Below, in pieces: positions 1 to 5,026 of a DNA stretch of 5,026 nucleotides. Source of the DNA: Acetobacteraceae bacterium. GTDB taxonomy: Bacteria; Pseudomonadota; Alphaproteobacteria; Acetobacterales; Acetobacteraceae. Under the pieces are notes generated by a model, which saw only the letters and a program-made list of their open reading frames with translations, made no database searches and had not been told where the DNA came from. The DNA is taken from assembly GCA_019237355.1 (NCBI GenBank), contig JAFAHH010000893.1, positions 1-5,026 on the forward strand, in the 5' to 3' direction. A program made the translations under genes and the position numbers. Within the stretch, counting starts at the first letter, position 1, and each line of letters begins with the position of its first letter.

Positions 1-239
1 CCAGTGCCAAATGCTCAAGCCGCCCATACCGTCCCTCCAGATGGAAACTCAGGCCCAGCAAAGACATGGCGTAGTGGCACGGCCGGTGCAAGCGGGGTTT
101 CCTCGCACGAGGCTTACATAGCGGCAACTTGTGCCCAGCATAGGGCACCTCGACCAGGGCAGGCCACCGGGTCTGTAACCCAAGTTCCAAGTCCTCCTCC
201 ATTGCTCTGGCAGAATGGGGTCTGCCGTTTCCACTCCAT

Positions 240-566
240 GCAGCAGCTTAGGCTCAATCCCGGCCGGTCGAAGCGCTTCCCCCTCCCCGGTGTCGTTTTT
301 GTCGTGATCGGCTCGAGGAAGCCCCGTCCCCTCGATCTCAAGCGGTCCCGACCGATGCCACCTTGCATCAACCACAGATAAACGGAGGCGGCGCGGCGGT
401 CCGGGAGTTCTTGGTCATGAGCGCCAGCCCCAGCCGAGTCCCTGTGGCCGACCAAGCCTACACTCAGCTCCGGGCTTTGTTGCAGTGTGGTCAGCAACTC
501 GTTCAGTACGCGGTCGCCCGAGGGTTGCGACGTGATCGCGATCTGCTCTACCCCCGTGAGAGCCAT
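240..566 (-). pseudogene. Remnant of an OmpA-like C-terminal (peptidoglycan-binding) domain, frameshifted
   Basis: Reading leftward from an ATG at 566, the translation matches the OmpA C-terminal domain: residues 18-35 resemble its first helix (DRVLNELLTTLQQSPEL), residues 40-44 are GHRDS, then DQELPDRRAASV (51-62) and GIGRDRLRSRGRG (70-82). D43 and R58 are 15 residues apart, as are the Asp and Arg that bind diaminopimelate in this family. Near 306-316 the match jumps to the neighbouring frame, which reads ADHDKNDTGEGEALRP and then AGIEPKL. That resembles the canonical ending NDTPEGRALNRRVELKL and stops matching near 244. The jump fits loss of one base. The fragment has no signal peptide, beta-barrel or linker upstream: its first codons overlap the 3' end of the binding-protein gene. 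It is best read as a 5'-truncated, frameshifted relic. A sequencing error could explain the frameshift but not the missing N-terminus. The family match is fairly sure; non-function is an inference. Confidence 0.62.
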
Positions 567-1606
567 GATTCGAAGCGCTGGTTGAGCTTATCTTGGTTTT
601 CACGCCAGAACTGCTCATCAATCGGTATGCCGGCCCCCATGTTTGCGGGCGCCACCGGTGAGATAGGCTGCAGCTCCGGTGGGGTGAAATCATTGACACC
701 CTTGGCGAGCCCCGGATAAGGCGCGACAGGAATCATCCGCGCCTGTATCGCGGCCGTTCCGGCCATATACAAGAACTGATATGATTGTTTACGATTTGCA
801 CTTCCCTTGGGAATCGCCCAGCTATCGATCGCGTAAAGGCTGCCTGCCCATTGCATGCCGAAATTGCGGTTATCTGAACGGCTGGCGAGCGTAATCCGTC
901 CGTTGGGAGCGCTGGTCATCAGGACTTCGCTCGAAGTGAGAATTCGGGCGCTTTCGTCGGGAGTTTGCCACCACAGGATGTACGGGCGAAGCTGATCGAG
1001 TTTGTGAAAGGCCCGATCGACGCCATCGCTGGTTCGCAAAGCTTTGTACACGTCGCCGGGGGCCACGCCGTCGGCGAGCAGCGCAAACTCCAGGTTGGTA
1101 CGTGCTCCGCGCCGCAAGCCTCGTTTACCCGGGTACTTCGTTACATCCCAGAAATCGGCCCAGGTTGGAGCTCCTTGCAACTTATCGCGATCCCAGGCGA
1201 GCACATAAGTGTAGATGACGGCCCCGACGCCGCAATCGCTCACGCCTTGCGGTAAGTAATGCTCTCGACCACCAATTGCACTCCAATCGAGTTTCTCAAG
1301 CAGGCCTTCATCACATGCTGGTTGCAACGCCTCGTTTTCCATTTGCACGAGGTCCCAGGCGGGGGAGCCGGATTTAACCTGCTCTCGCAACGAATCGATG
1401 CCGCTGGGGCCTCCTGGAGCGGCAGCTCCCGGCCAAGTCTGCGGGTCTATGGCGATGCCCGTGGCGAAAGTGAACGGCGCAAAATAGACCTGATGCTGGG
1501 CCTGGTCCCAGGCGCCGCTCCTTGAAACAATTGTAAACTCCCGCGCTGCAACCGGAGAGCACGTCGCAGCCATCGCCAGGACGGCCATGAGAGTGCGGGC
1601 GTGCAT
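548..1606 (-). CDS. PotD-like ABC transporter substrate-binding protein (polyamine type)
   Basis: A periplasmic solute-binding protein of the spermidine/putrescine (PotD/PotF) class, which captures ligand and delivers it to an inner-membrane ABC permease. The 352 residues are full length for the family. Residues 1-21 form a Sec signal peptide with a hydrophobic core (LMAVLAMAAT) and likely cleavage after VAA; no lipobox is visible. The mature part shows family hallmarks: WDLVQMENE (84-92), CDEGLLEKLDW (98-108), SDCGVGAVIYTYVLAWD (123-139), TWADFWDVTKYPGKRGLRR (148-166), ALLADGV (175-181), a VLMTSAPNGRI segment (228-238), YAIDSWAIPKGS (258-269) and a C-terminal FWRENQDKLNQRFESWL. C98 and C125 sit where relatives carry a conserved cysteine pair, probably a disulfide. 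The start is supported by AAGGGAG ten bases upstream. Neither permease nor ATPase genes flank it here: the far side is an OmpA relic and the near side is divergent. The ligand cannot be read from sequence; putrescine/spermidine is a family-level guess. Confidence 0.9.
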   Translation of the reverse strand: MHARTLMAVLAMAATCSPVAAREFTIVSRSGAWDQAQHQVYFAPFTFATGIAIDPQTWPGAAAPGGPSGIDSLREQVKSGSPAWDLVQMENEALQPACDEGLLEKLDWSAIGGREHYLPQGVSDCGVGAVIYTYVLAWDRDKLQGAPTWADFWDVTKYPGKRGLRRGARTNLEFALLADGVAPGDVYKALRTSDGVDRAFHKLDQLRPYILWWQTPDESARILTSSEVLMTSAPNGRITLASRSDNRNFGMQWAGSLYAIDSWAIPKGSANRKQSYQFLYMAGTAAIQARMIPVAPYPGLAKGVNDFTPPELQPISPVAPANMGAGIPIDEQFWRENQDKLNQRFESWLSRG

Positions 1607-1616
1607 TCGATCTGCT

Positions 1617-1623
1617 CTCCCTT
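1617..1623 (-). promoter_or_regulatory. Ribosome binding site of the substrate-binding protein
   Basis: On the minus strand the sequence AAGGGAG lies ten bases before the ATG at 1606. It is close to the anti-16S consensus and supports that start, which also puts a complete signal peptide at the N-terminus. The 191-base region between this gene and the divergent 1798 gene must hold both promoters, but I could not pick out convincing -35/-10 pairs. Confidence 0.7.
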
Positions 1624-1783
1624 GAGGGTCCCGGCTGCGGAGCAGGTGAGACCGTATCCTCAGGAACCAGCTATCGCAACGGCAGCCACGGAATCAGCAA
1701 ATATCCGAAGCCCCAGGTTCTCGTGCCGGTGTTCAACGCAACCCGGTTCCTAAAGCCGCGTTGTGCGGGGGTATTCCGCCCAA

Positions 1784-1788
1784 GGGAG
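1784..1788 (+). promoter_or_regulatory. Ribosome binding site deciding the start of the DUF883/YqjD-type gene
   Basis: GGGAG (within AAGGGAG) lies nine bases before the ATG at 1798. The frame is open further upstream, to an ATG at 1723, but that extension (Pro/Arg/Cys-rich, unlike the family) has no such site. The 1798 start gives the normal length and N-terminus for this family. Confidence 0.72.
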
Positions 1789-1797
1789 AAATGCGCG

Positions 1798-2067
1798 ATG
1801 AATACGATCGACTCCGTGTCCGACCGAGCAAGCGATACGCGCGAACAGATCGCCCGGCTCCGTGAGCAAGTGGAAATGCTCATGCGCGAGCGAGTCACCC
1901 CGGCCCTTGCCGATGCCGCCGGGCGCGCGGAAAATGCGGCCCGCGCTGTCACGGACACCGTTTCCGAACAGGCCGAAGCCATCTCTGGCCGGGTTCGGGA
2001 GCAGCCGCTAATCGCAGTCCTCGTCGCCGCCGGGATTGGCTACCTAATTGGCCGTATTACCCGCTGA
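1798..2067 (+). CDS. DUF883 / ElaB-YqjD-type small membrane-anchored protein
   Basis: An 89-residue protein of the ElaB/YqjD/DUF883 type. In Escherichia coli these are tail-anchored inner-membrane proteins linked to stationary phase and ribosome association; that role is known for relatives and only inferred here. Residues 5-67 are charged and helical, with heptad-like patterning (REQIARLREQVEMLMRERV, then Ala-rich helices), consistent with a coiled coil or amphipathic helix. Residues 68-89 are the diagnostic tail: REQP followed by a hydrophobic, Gly-containing segment (LIAVLVAAGIGYLIG) and the final basic RITR, the usual C-terminal membrane anchor. The start at 1798 is preferred because of its ribosome binding site. 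It is the first gene of a tight plus-strand cluster, ending only 3 bases before a YqjE-like gene, which is the same order as yqjD-yqjE in enterobacteria. Length and architecture are normal. Confidence 0.85.
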   Translation: MNTIDSVSDRASDTREQIARLREQVEMLMRERVTPALADAAGRAENAARAVTDTVSEQAEAISGRVREQPLIAVLVAAGIGYLIGRITR

Positions 2068-2070
2068 TCC

Positions 2071-2499
2071 ATGCGAACTCTCGACCTCGCACGCATCGCG
2101 GCAGAAGCGGAGCTCCTGCACCGGAAACAACAGGTACGACGGCTTGCCTTTCGCGCGGTCTATGGCGCAATCGCCTTGGTTTTCCTGCTGGCGGCGCTCG
2201 GCTGGGGCCACTGGGCTAGCTTCGTTGCTCTCAACCTGGTCCTGAGTGCCTGGCTGAGTGCGCTGATTGTCGTCGGCGTGGACGTGCTGCTCGCGGTGAT
2301 TTTCGGAATTATGGCGGCCACCGGTGGACCTGGCCGGATCGAGCGCGAAGCACTGCAGCTCCGTAAAGAAGCCGAGTTGCAGCTTACCGAAACCATGGCC
2401 CGTACCGCGATCATGCGCCCAGCGCTCCGCCTGCTCGCTCCGAAACACATCCTCGGGCTCGCGATCGCCGGCATTACCGCACGGGCAATGCGGCGGTAG
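2071..2499 (+). CDS. YqjE-like / phage-holin superfamily (Phage_holin_3_6 type) membrane protein
   Basis: A 142-residue integral membrane protein. Residues 1-27 are charged and helical (AAEAELLHRKQQVRRLAFR). Two hydrophobic segments follow, about 28-46 (AVYGAIALVFLLAALGWGH) and about 58-83 (containing LSALIVVGVDVLLAVIFGIMA), joined by a short loop. The tail from about 87 is charged and helical (EREALQLRKEAELQL) and ends in a short amphipathic stretch with Arg residues. This layout, and the position directly after a YqjD-type gene, match YqjE, which databases group with phage-holin-like proteins although it sits in ordinary chromosomal operons. No lysis role is implied: there is no endolysin nearby. 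No clear ribosome binding site precedes the ATG, which follows the upstream stop by 3 bases, so translational coupling is likely. Its biochemical function is unknown; the family call rests on topology plus context. Confidence 0.72.
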   Translation: MRTLDLARIAAEAELLHRKQQVRRLAFRAVYGAIALVFLLAALGWGHWASFVALNLVLSAWLSALIVVGVDVLLAVIFGIMAATGGPGRIEREALQLRKEAELQLTETMARTAIMRPALRLLAPKHILGLAIAGITARAMRR

Positions 2500-2505
2500 A
2501 GGCCG

Positions 2506-3510
2506 ATGGCTGCGCTCGAAACGCGCCAAGACGGGCGGATCGGGCGCATTCTGCTCAATCGGCCTGATGCGCTGAATGCATTGGACCTCCCAATGATTCG
2601 GGAGATGTCGCAGGTATTGGTTTGGTGGCGAGACAAGCCCCGGGTTAACGCCGTGGTGATTGAAGGCGCGGGCGAGCGCGCCTTCTGTGCCGGGGGAGAC
2701 ATTCGAGCGCTCTACGAACTGGCGCGATCTGGTGACGCCGAGAGTATCGAGACCTTCTTTCGCGAGGAATATGTACTCAACCGGGCTATCGCTGAGTTCC
2801 CCAAGCCCTATGTCGCCCTGATCAACGGCGTCTGCATGGGGGGAGGCATGGGCGTATCCATCCATGGCACTTTCCGGATCGCCACTGAACATGCCGCCCT
2901 CGCGATGCCAGAGACCGCGATCGGGCTATTCCCGGATGTCGGCGGGAGCTATTTCTTGCCGCGGCTGCCGGGCGCTTTGGGCATGTACCTCGCCCTTACC
3001 GGAACCCGGCTCAACGGCCCGGACGCAGCGCACGCGGGGTTCGCAACTCATTTTGTGCCGCGGCGCCGGTTGGCGGCGCTGTCTGCTGGGTTAGCCCAGG
3101 ATGGTGCGGCGGTGCTGGCCGGCTATGCCGAACAGCTTCCGGATTTTTCCCTAGCCCGGCATCGTACCTCCATAGATCGCTGCTTCAGCGCGAGCAGTGT
3201 GCCCGAAATCCTGCATCGCTTGGAGGCTGAGAGGTCCGATTGGGCCCGCGAGACAACCGCCGCTCTCCGCGCCCGCTCGCCCTCGTCCCTCTGTTGGTCT
3301 TTCGAGCTGATCCGGCGCGGCGAGGATTCGATGCTGGGGCAGTGCCTCGCGAGGGAACTGGCTTTGACCCGGGAAGTGACGCGTCACCAGGACCTAATGG
3401 AGGGTATTCGCGCAATGGTGATCGATAAGGATCGCAACCCTTCCTGGCGCCCGCCTCGGATTGAGGATGTGGACCCGGCCGCGATCCAGGCCATGTTTCC
3501 GGCGTCATGA
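2506..3510 (+). CDS. 3-hydroxyisobutyryl-CoA hydrolase family protein (enoyl-CoA hydratase/isomerase superfamily)
   Basis: A 334-residue crotonase-fold enzyme most like 3-hydroxyisobutyryl-CoA hydrolase (EC 3.1.2.4), which releases free 3-hydroxyisobutyrate from its CoA ester in valine breakdown in the cytoplasm. Diagnostic segments: GRILLNRPDALNALD (13-27), FCAGGDIRALYE (60-71), FFREEYVLNRAI (84-95), KPYVALINGVCMGGGMGVSIHG (100-121, oxyanion-hole glycines), AMPETAIGLFPDVGGSYFLPRL (133-154) and the C-terminal DLMEGIRAMVIDKDRNPSWRP (296-316), the part that sets hydrolases apart from plain hydratases. E136 and D144 keep the 8-residue spacing of the catalytic Glu/Asp pair in human HIBCH. Length is slightly short but complete. 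The ATG lies 6 bases after the YqjE-like stop, with AGAGG overlapping that stop, so it belongs to the same transcript. No other valine-pathway gene is visible. The substrate could be another short acyl-CoA. Confidence 0.87.
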   Translation: MAALETRQDGRIGRILLNRPDALNALDLPMIREMSQVLVWWRDKPRVNAVVIEGAGERAFCAGGDIRALYELARSGDAESIETFFREEYVLNRAIAEFPKPYVALINGVCMGGGMGVSIHGTFRIATEHAALAMPETAIGLFPDVGGSYFLPRLPGALGMYLALTGTRLNGPDAAHAGFATHFVPRRRLAALSAGLAQDGAAVLAGYAEQLPDFSLARHRTSIDRCFSASSVPEILHRLEAERSDWARETTAALRARSPSSLCWSFELIRRGEDSMLGQCLARELALTREVTRHQDLMEGIRAMVIDKDRNPSWRPPRIEDVDPAAIQAMFPAS

Positions 3511-3556
3511 CCCTCGTTCAGGATGCGCCCCGGAGCGGCGCGCGGTGAGATAGATC

Positions 3557-3564
3557 GGAGAGGG
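3557..3564 (+). promoter_or_regulatory. Ribosome binding site deciding the start of the cupin gene
   Basis: GGAGAGGG lies six bases before the ATG at 3571. An in-frame ATG at 3523 would add 16 residues (Arg/Gly-rich, unlike the family) and falls at a small GC-rich hairpin (GCGCC at 3525-3529 pairing with GGCGC at 3537-3541). The 3571 start is therefore preferred. Confidence 0.72.
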
Positions 3565-3570
3565 TCGGGA

Positions 3571-4125
3571 ATGTCAGGAATCCAAGCTGCCCCAGGCGCA
3601 GGAACGGACCGGGATCCGAGCAAAATCCGGTATCAGCTTCCCCAGCCGGCGGGAATGATGCCGGACATTTTCCGGGCCGCCGCGCTTGATCTCGACGCCG
3701 ACGAAAATGCCTGGGTGCCTCAGGCCGAAGGGGTGTGGTTCAAGCCGCTCATTCTCAGTGTGAGCCAGGGTTATTATGTCAATATCTTGCGCGTCCGTGC
3801 GGCTGGTGTTCTGTCCCGGCATCGGCATACCGGGCCAGTCCACGCCTTCACCTTGCGCGGAACCTGGCGCTATCTCGAGCACGATTGGGTCGCGAATGCG
3901 GGCGATTACGCATTCGAGCCGCCTGGCGAGACCCATACTTTGGCCATCCCGGAAGGTGTGGCCGAGATGGCTACCCTGTTTCACGTAATGGGCGGCTACA
4001 CGTATGTCGATCCATACGGAAAAGCCATGGGCTATGAGGACGTGTTCACGAAGCTTGAGAATGCCCGTCGCCACTTTGACGCGATTGGTTACGGGCCAAG
4101 TTACGTTGATCATTTCGTCCGATAA
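3571..4125 (+). CDS. Cupin dioxygenase of the 2,4'-dihydroxyacetophenone dioxygenase type
   Basis: A 184-residue single-domain cupin resembling 2,4'-dihydroxyacetophenone dioxygenase, a non-haem iron enzyme that splits the side chain of a hydroxylated aromatic ketone to 4-hydroxybenzoate and formate. Cupin motif 1 is seen at 79-97: G79, H84-R-H86, H91 and G97. The Glu usual in this motif is absent, with H91 nearby. Motif 2 is at 111-122: G111, P117-P118-G119-E120-T-H122. H84, H86 and H122 are the probable metal ligands. The conserved-looking ends WVPQAEGVWFKPL (48-60) and GGYTYVDPYGKAMGYEDVFTKLE (141-163) also fit this subgroup. The gene follows the hydrolase by 60 bases, so read-through is possible, but its strong ribosome binding site allows independent translation. 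No aromatic-degradation partner is visible, so the true substrate is uncertain; other members of this cupin group act on different diketones or remain uncharacterised. The fold is certain, the substrate is not. Confidence 0.78.
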   Translation: MSGIQAAPGAGTDRDPSKIRYQLPQPAGMMPDIFRAAALDLDADENAWVPQAEGVWFKPLILSVSQGYYVNILRVRAAGVLSRHRHTGPVHAFTLRGTWRYLEHDWVANAGDYAFEPPGETHTLAIPEGVAEMATLFHVMGGYTYVDPYGKAMGYEDVFTKLENARRHFDAIGYGPSYVDHFVR

Positions 4126-4251
4126 GAACAACCGGGTTTGATCAAATAACAAAAGCGGCTATATCAGGAGACCTGCCCGCATAATTGCGTGCCGACGCGA
4201 TGGCGCCTACCGGCTCTGGCCCGTTACGCTCGGCGGCTGGAGCAAGTTGTT

Positions 4252-4301
4252 AGAGCACGATCGCTTGAGGCGGAAACGTCGGAAAGCGTGAATTGTGCTC
4301 T
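4252..4301. repeat. Imperfect palindromic intergenic unit bounded by AGAGCAC/GTGCTCT
   Basis: AGAGCAC (4252-4258) pairs with GTGCTCT (4295-4301). The stem continues with A4260-T4293 and T4261-A4292. After a 3-base bulge on the right arm, CGCTT (4262-4266) pairs with AAGCG (4284-4288), leaving a 17-base loop. It sits 13 bases before a perfect palindrome that also begins with AGAGCA, so the two look like members or halves of one repeat unit. Similar AGAGCA-bounded palindromes are scattered between genes in many alphaproteobacteria; whether this is the same family is inferred. Confidence 0.5.
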
Positions 4302-4314
4302 CGAACAAGACTCG

Positions 4315-4355
4315 CTAGAGCATGTTTGTTTCTGCTAAAAACAAACATGCTCTAG
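4315..4355. repeat. Perfect 17-bp inverted repeat with 7-base loop
   Basis: CTAGAGCATGTTTGTTT (4315-4331) is the exact reverse complement of AAACAAACATGCTCTAG (4339-4355), with the spacer CTGCTAA (4332-4338). In RNA this would form a strong 17-bp hairpin on either strand. No T-run follows it on either side, so it does not look like a standard intrinsic terminator, although it may still end or stabilise transcripts. Its AGAGCATG core matches the ends of repetitive palindromes common in alphaproteobacterial intergenic DNA. Confidence 0.85.
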
Positions 4356-4702
4356 GCACGGCGGCCCACGGTCGAGCGCCGAAAAGTGAGCCCATCAGGG
4401 ACCTTGATGTGCATCCCACCAGCGAACGGTACCCGGAGATACTCGGCCTGGCTCACCGGGTATCCTCGGGCCAGATGAGTGTAGCCGAACAGCCTGCGCG
4501 TGCAGGGCCGAACACCTTGTCGGCAACATGCTTCTTGCGATTGCTCCGGTGACTAACTGAGGAATCGCCTCGTTGGTATTTTTTCACATTCGCCGCCGAT
4601 GCTTGGCGACTTCCCGGCCACATCGGAGGTGGGACTCCAGGACGGGCCTCCTCTGCTGCCTTTGTCATCCAATCGACGTGCAAATGATAAGGTCAGGAGG
4701 AC

Positions 4703-4718
4703 TGTGACTAAGGTCACA
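4703..4718. promoter_or_regulatory. Candidate CRP/FNR-family operator
   Basis: TGTGA-N6-TCACA is matched exactly (inner six bases CTAAGG), giving a 16-base site with perfect dyad symmetry in the arms. This is the Escherichia coli CRP consensus; in other proteobacteria a CRP-like regulator may use it. About 25 bases downstream TAGAAT (4744-4749) could serve as a -10 element. No gene follows on the plus strand within the window, so a target would lie beyond the right edge or be a small RNA. It could also be a chance palindrome. Confidence 0.35.
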
Positions 4719-5026
4719 CGCACAAGCCGCAGATGATTGCTAATAGAATAGCACGGTGCCGGCCCTCCTTGCTCGGACGAGTGATCGACTGAAGTGACAG
4801 CAGGGCCAGCCGGATGCCTCGATCAATGCAAGGTAAGCAACAATGCCGAGAGTCTCGCCCGACCACAACAATCAGCCATTCAGAAAGAGCTTTCGCATAG
4901 GACCTGGCCCGGGCAACGGGGCACGATGCCTGGCGCCCGCCCCCGAGCTGAGGCCTAAAGCAACAAAGCAAACCATGCTGAGAAGTCCACTCACTTAGGC
5001 AGCGACACCGAAGCGTCGATCGGGTG

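Larger units (their letters stand above)
4126..5026. other. About 900 bases without a supportable gene
   Basis: No open frame here has a plausible start, a ribosome binding site and a recognisable protein. The longest translations are short, low in family-like features and overlap on both strands. The stretch holds two palindromic units (4252-4301 and 4315-4355) and a CRP-like palindrome (4703-4718). I see no tRNA cloverleaf and no U-tract terminator after the cupin gene. Decayed coding fragments are possible, notably on the minus strand at about 4354-4550. Confidence 0.6.

Noticed and set aside
1663..1764. GGAAC / CGTT-like words (1663-1667; GGTTCC 1745-1750) suggesting a general-stress EcfG promoter before the YqjD-type gene
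   Set aside because: The spacing between the half-elements is wrong on both strands (about 7-8 bases instead of the expected 16-17), so it does not fit the known promoter.
2071..2499. Prophage lysis cassette suggested by the holin-like protein
   Set aside because: There is no endolysin, spanin or other phage gene nearby, and the pairing with a YqjD-type gene points to an ordinary chromosomal YqjE-type protein.
4141..4290. Plus-strand open stretch after the cupin gene with a protein-like run (RRDGAYRLWPVTLGGWSKLL)
   Set aside because: It has no start codon or ribosome binding site, is under 50 codons, runs into the imperfect palindrome and matches no family I know.
4315..4355. Intrinsic terminator for the cupin transcript
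   Set aside because: The hairpin is strong but lies about 190 bases past the stop and no T-run follows on either strand.
4561..4686. Plus-strand open stretch ending near 4686 (ESPRWYFFTFAADAWRLPGH)
   Set aside because: It is short and without a start, overlaps an equally long minus-strand frame, and resembles no known domain.
4695..4735. AGGAGG followed by a GTG-started 10-codon frame
   Set aside because: The spacing to the GTG is only two bases and the peptide is tiny and unremarkable; the same bases are better explained by the CRP-like palindrome.
4991..5026. Possible C-terminus of a minus-strand gene entering from the right edge (HPIDASVSLPK then stop)
   Set aside because: Only 11 codons are visible, too few to separate from chance.

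Overview
The window looks like a chromosomal segment of a GC-rich Gram-negative bacterium. The signs are a secreted periplasmic binding protein, a membrane-anchored DUF883/YqjD-type protein followed by a YqjE-type membrane protein, and a decayed OmpA peptidoglycan-binding domain. Alphaproteobacteria are my best guess, from codon use, family mix and the AGAGCA-bounded intergenic palindromes. This is inference, not proof.

Layout. Positions 1-240 hold nothing I can support. About 240-566 (minus strand) is a frameshifted remnant of an OmpA C-terminal domain. Positions 548-1606 (minus) encode a complete PotD-like ABC transporter substrate-binding protein, without its permease or ATPase genes in view. 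A 191-base intergenic region separates it from a divergent plus-strand cluster: 1798-2067 (small DUF883/ElaB-YqjD-type anchor protein), 2071-2499 (two-helix YqjE/phage-holin-like membrane protein) and 2506-3510 (3-hydroxyisobutyryl-CoA hydrolase family). These three lie 3 and 6 bases apart and are almost certainly co-transcribed. After 60 bases comes 3571-4125, a cupin of the 2,4'-dihydroxyacetophenone dioxygenase type with its own strong ribosome binding site.

From 4126 to the end (about 900 bases) I find no convincing gene. This stretch contains two consecutive palindromic units, one imperfect (4252-4301) and one a perfect 17-bp inverted repeat (4315-4355), plus a CRP-type palindrome at 4703-4718.

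How the genes work together. The first two plus-strand genes form the familiar YqjD-YqjE membrane/stress pair. The hydrolase (valine catabolism) and the cupin dioxygenase (aromatic ketone cleavage) are metabolic enzymes with no obvious shared pathway, so the cluster may be a co-transcribed neighbourhood rather than one system. I see no mobile element, CRISPR array, tRNA or rRNA, and no clear evidence of a new defence or other exotic system. The most notable items are the OmpA remnant, the YqjDE-hydrolase linkage and the palindromic repeats.
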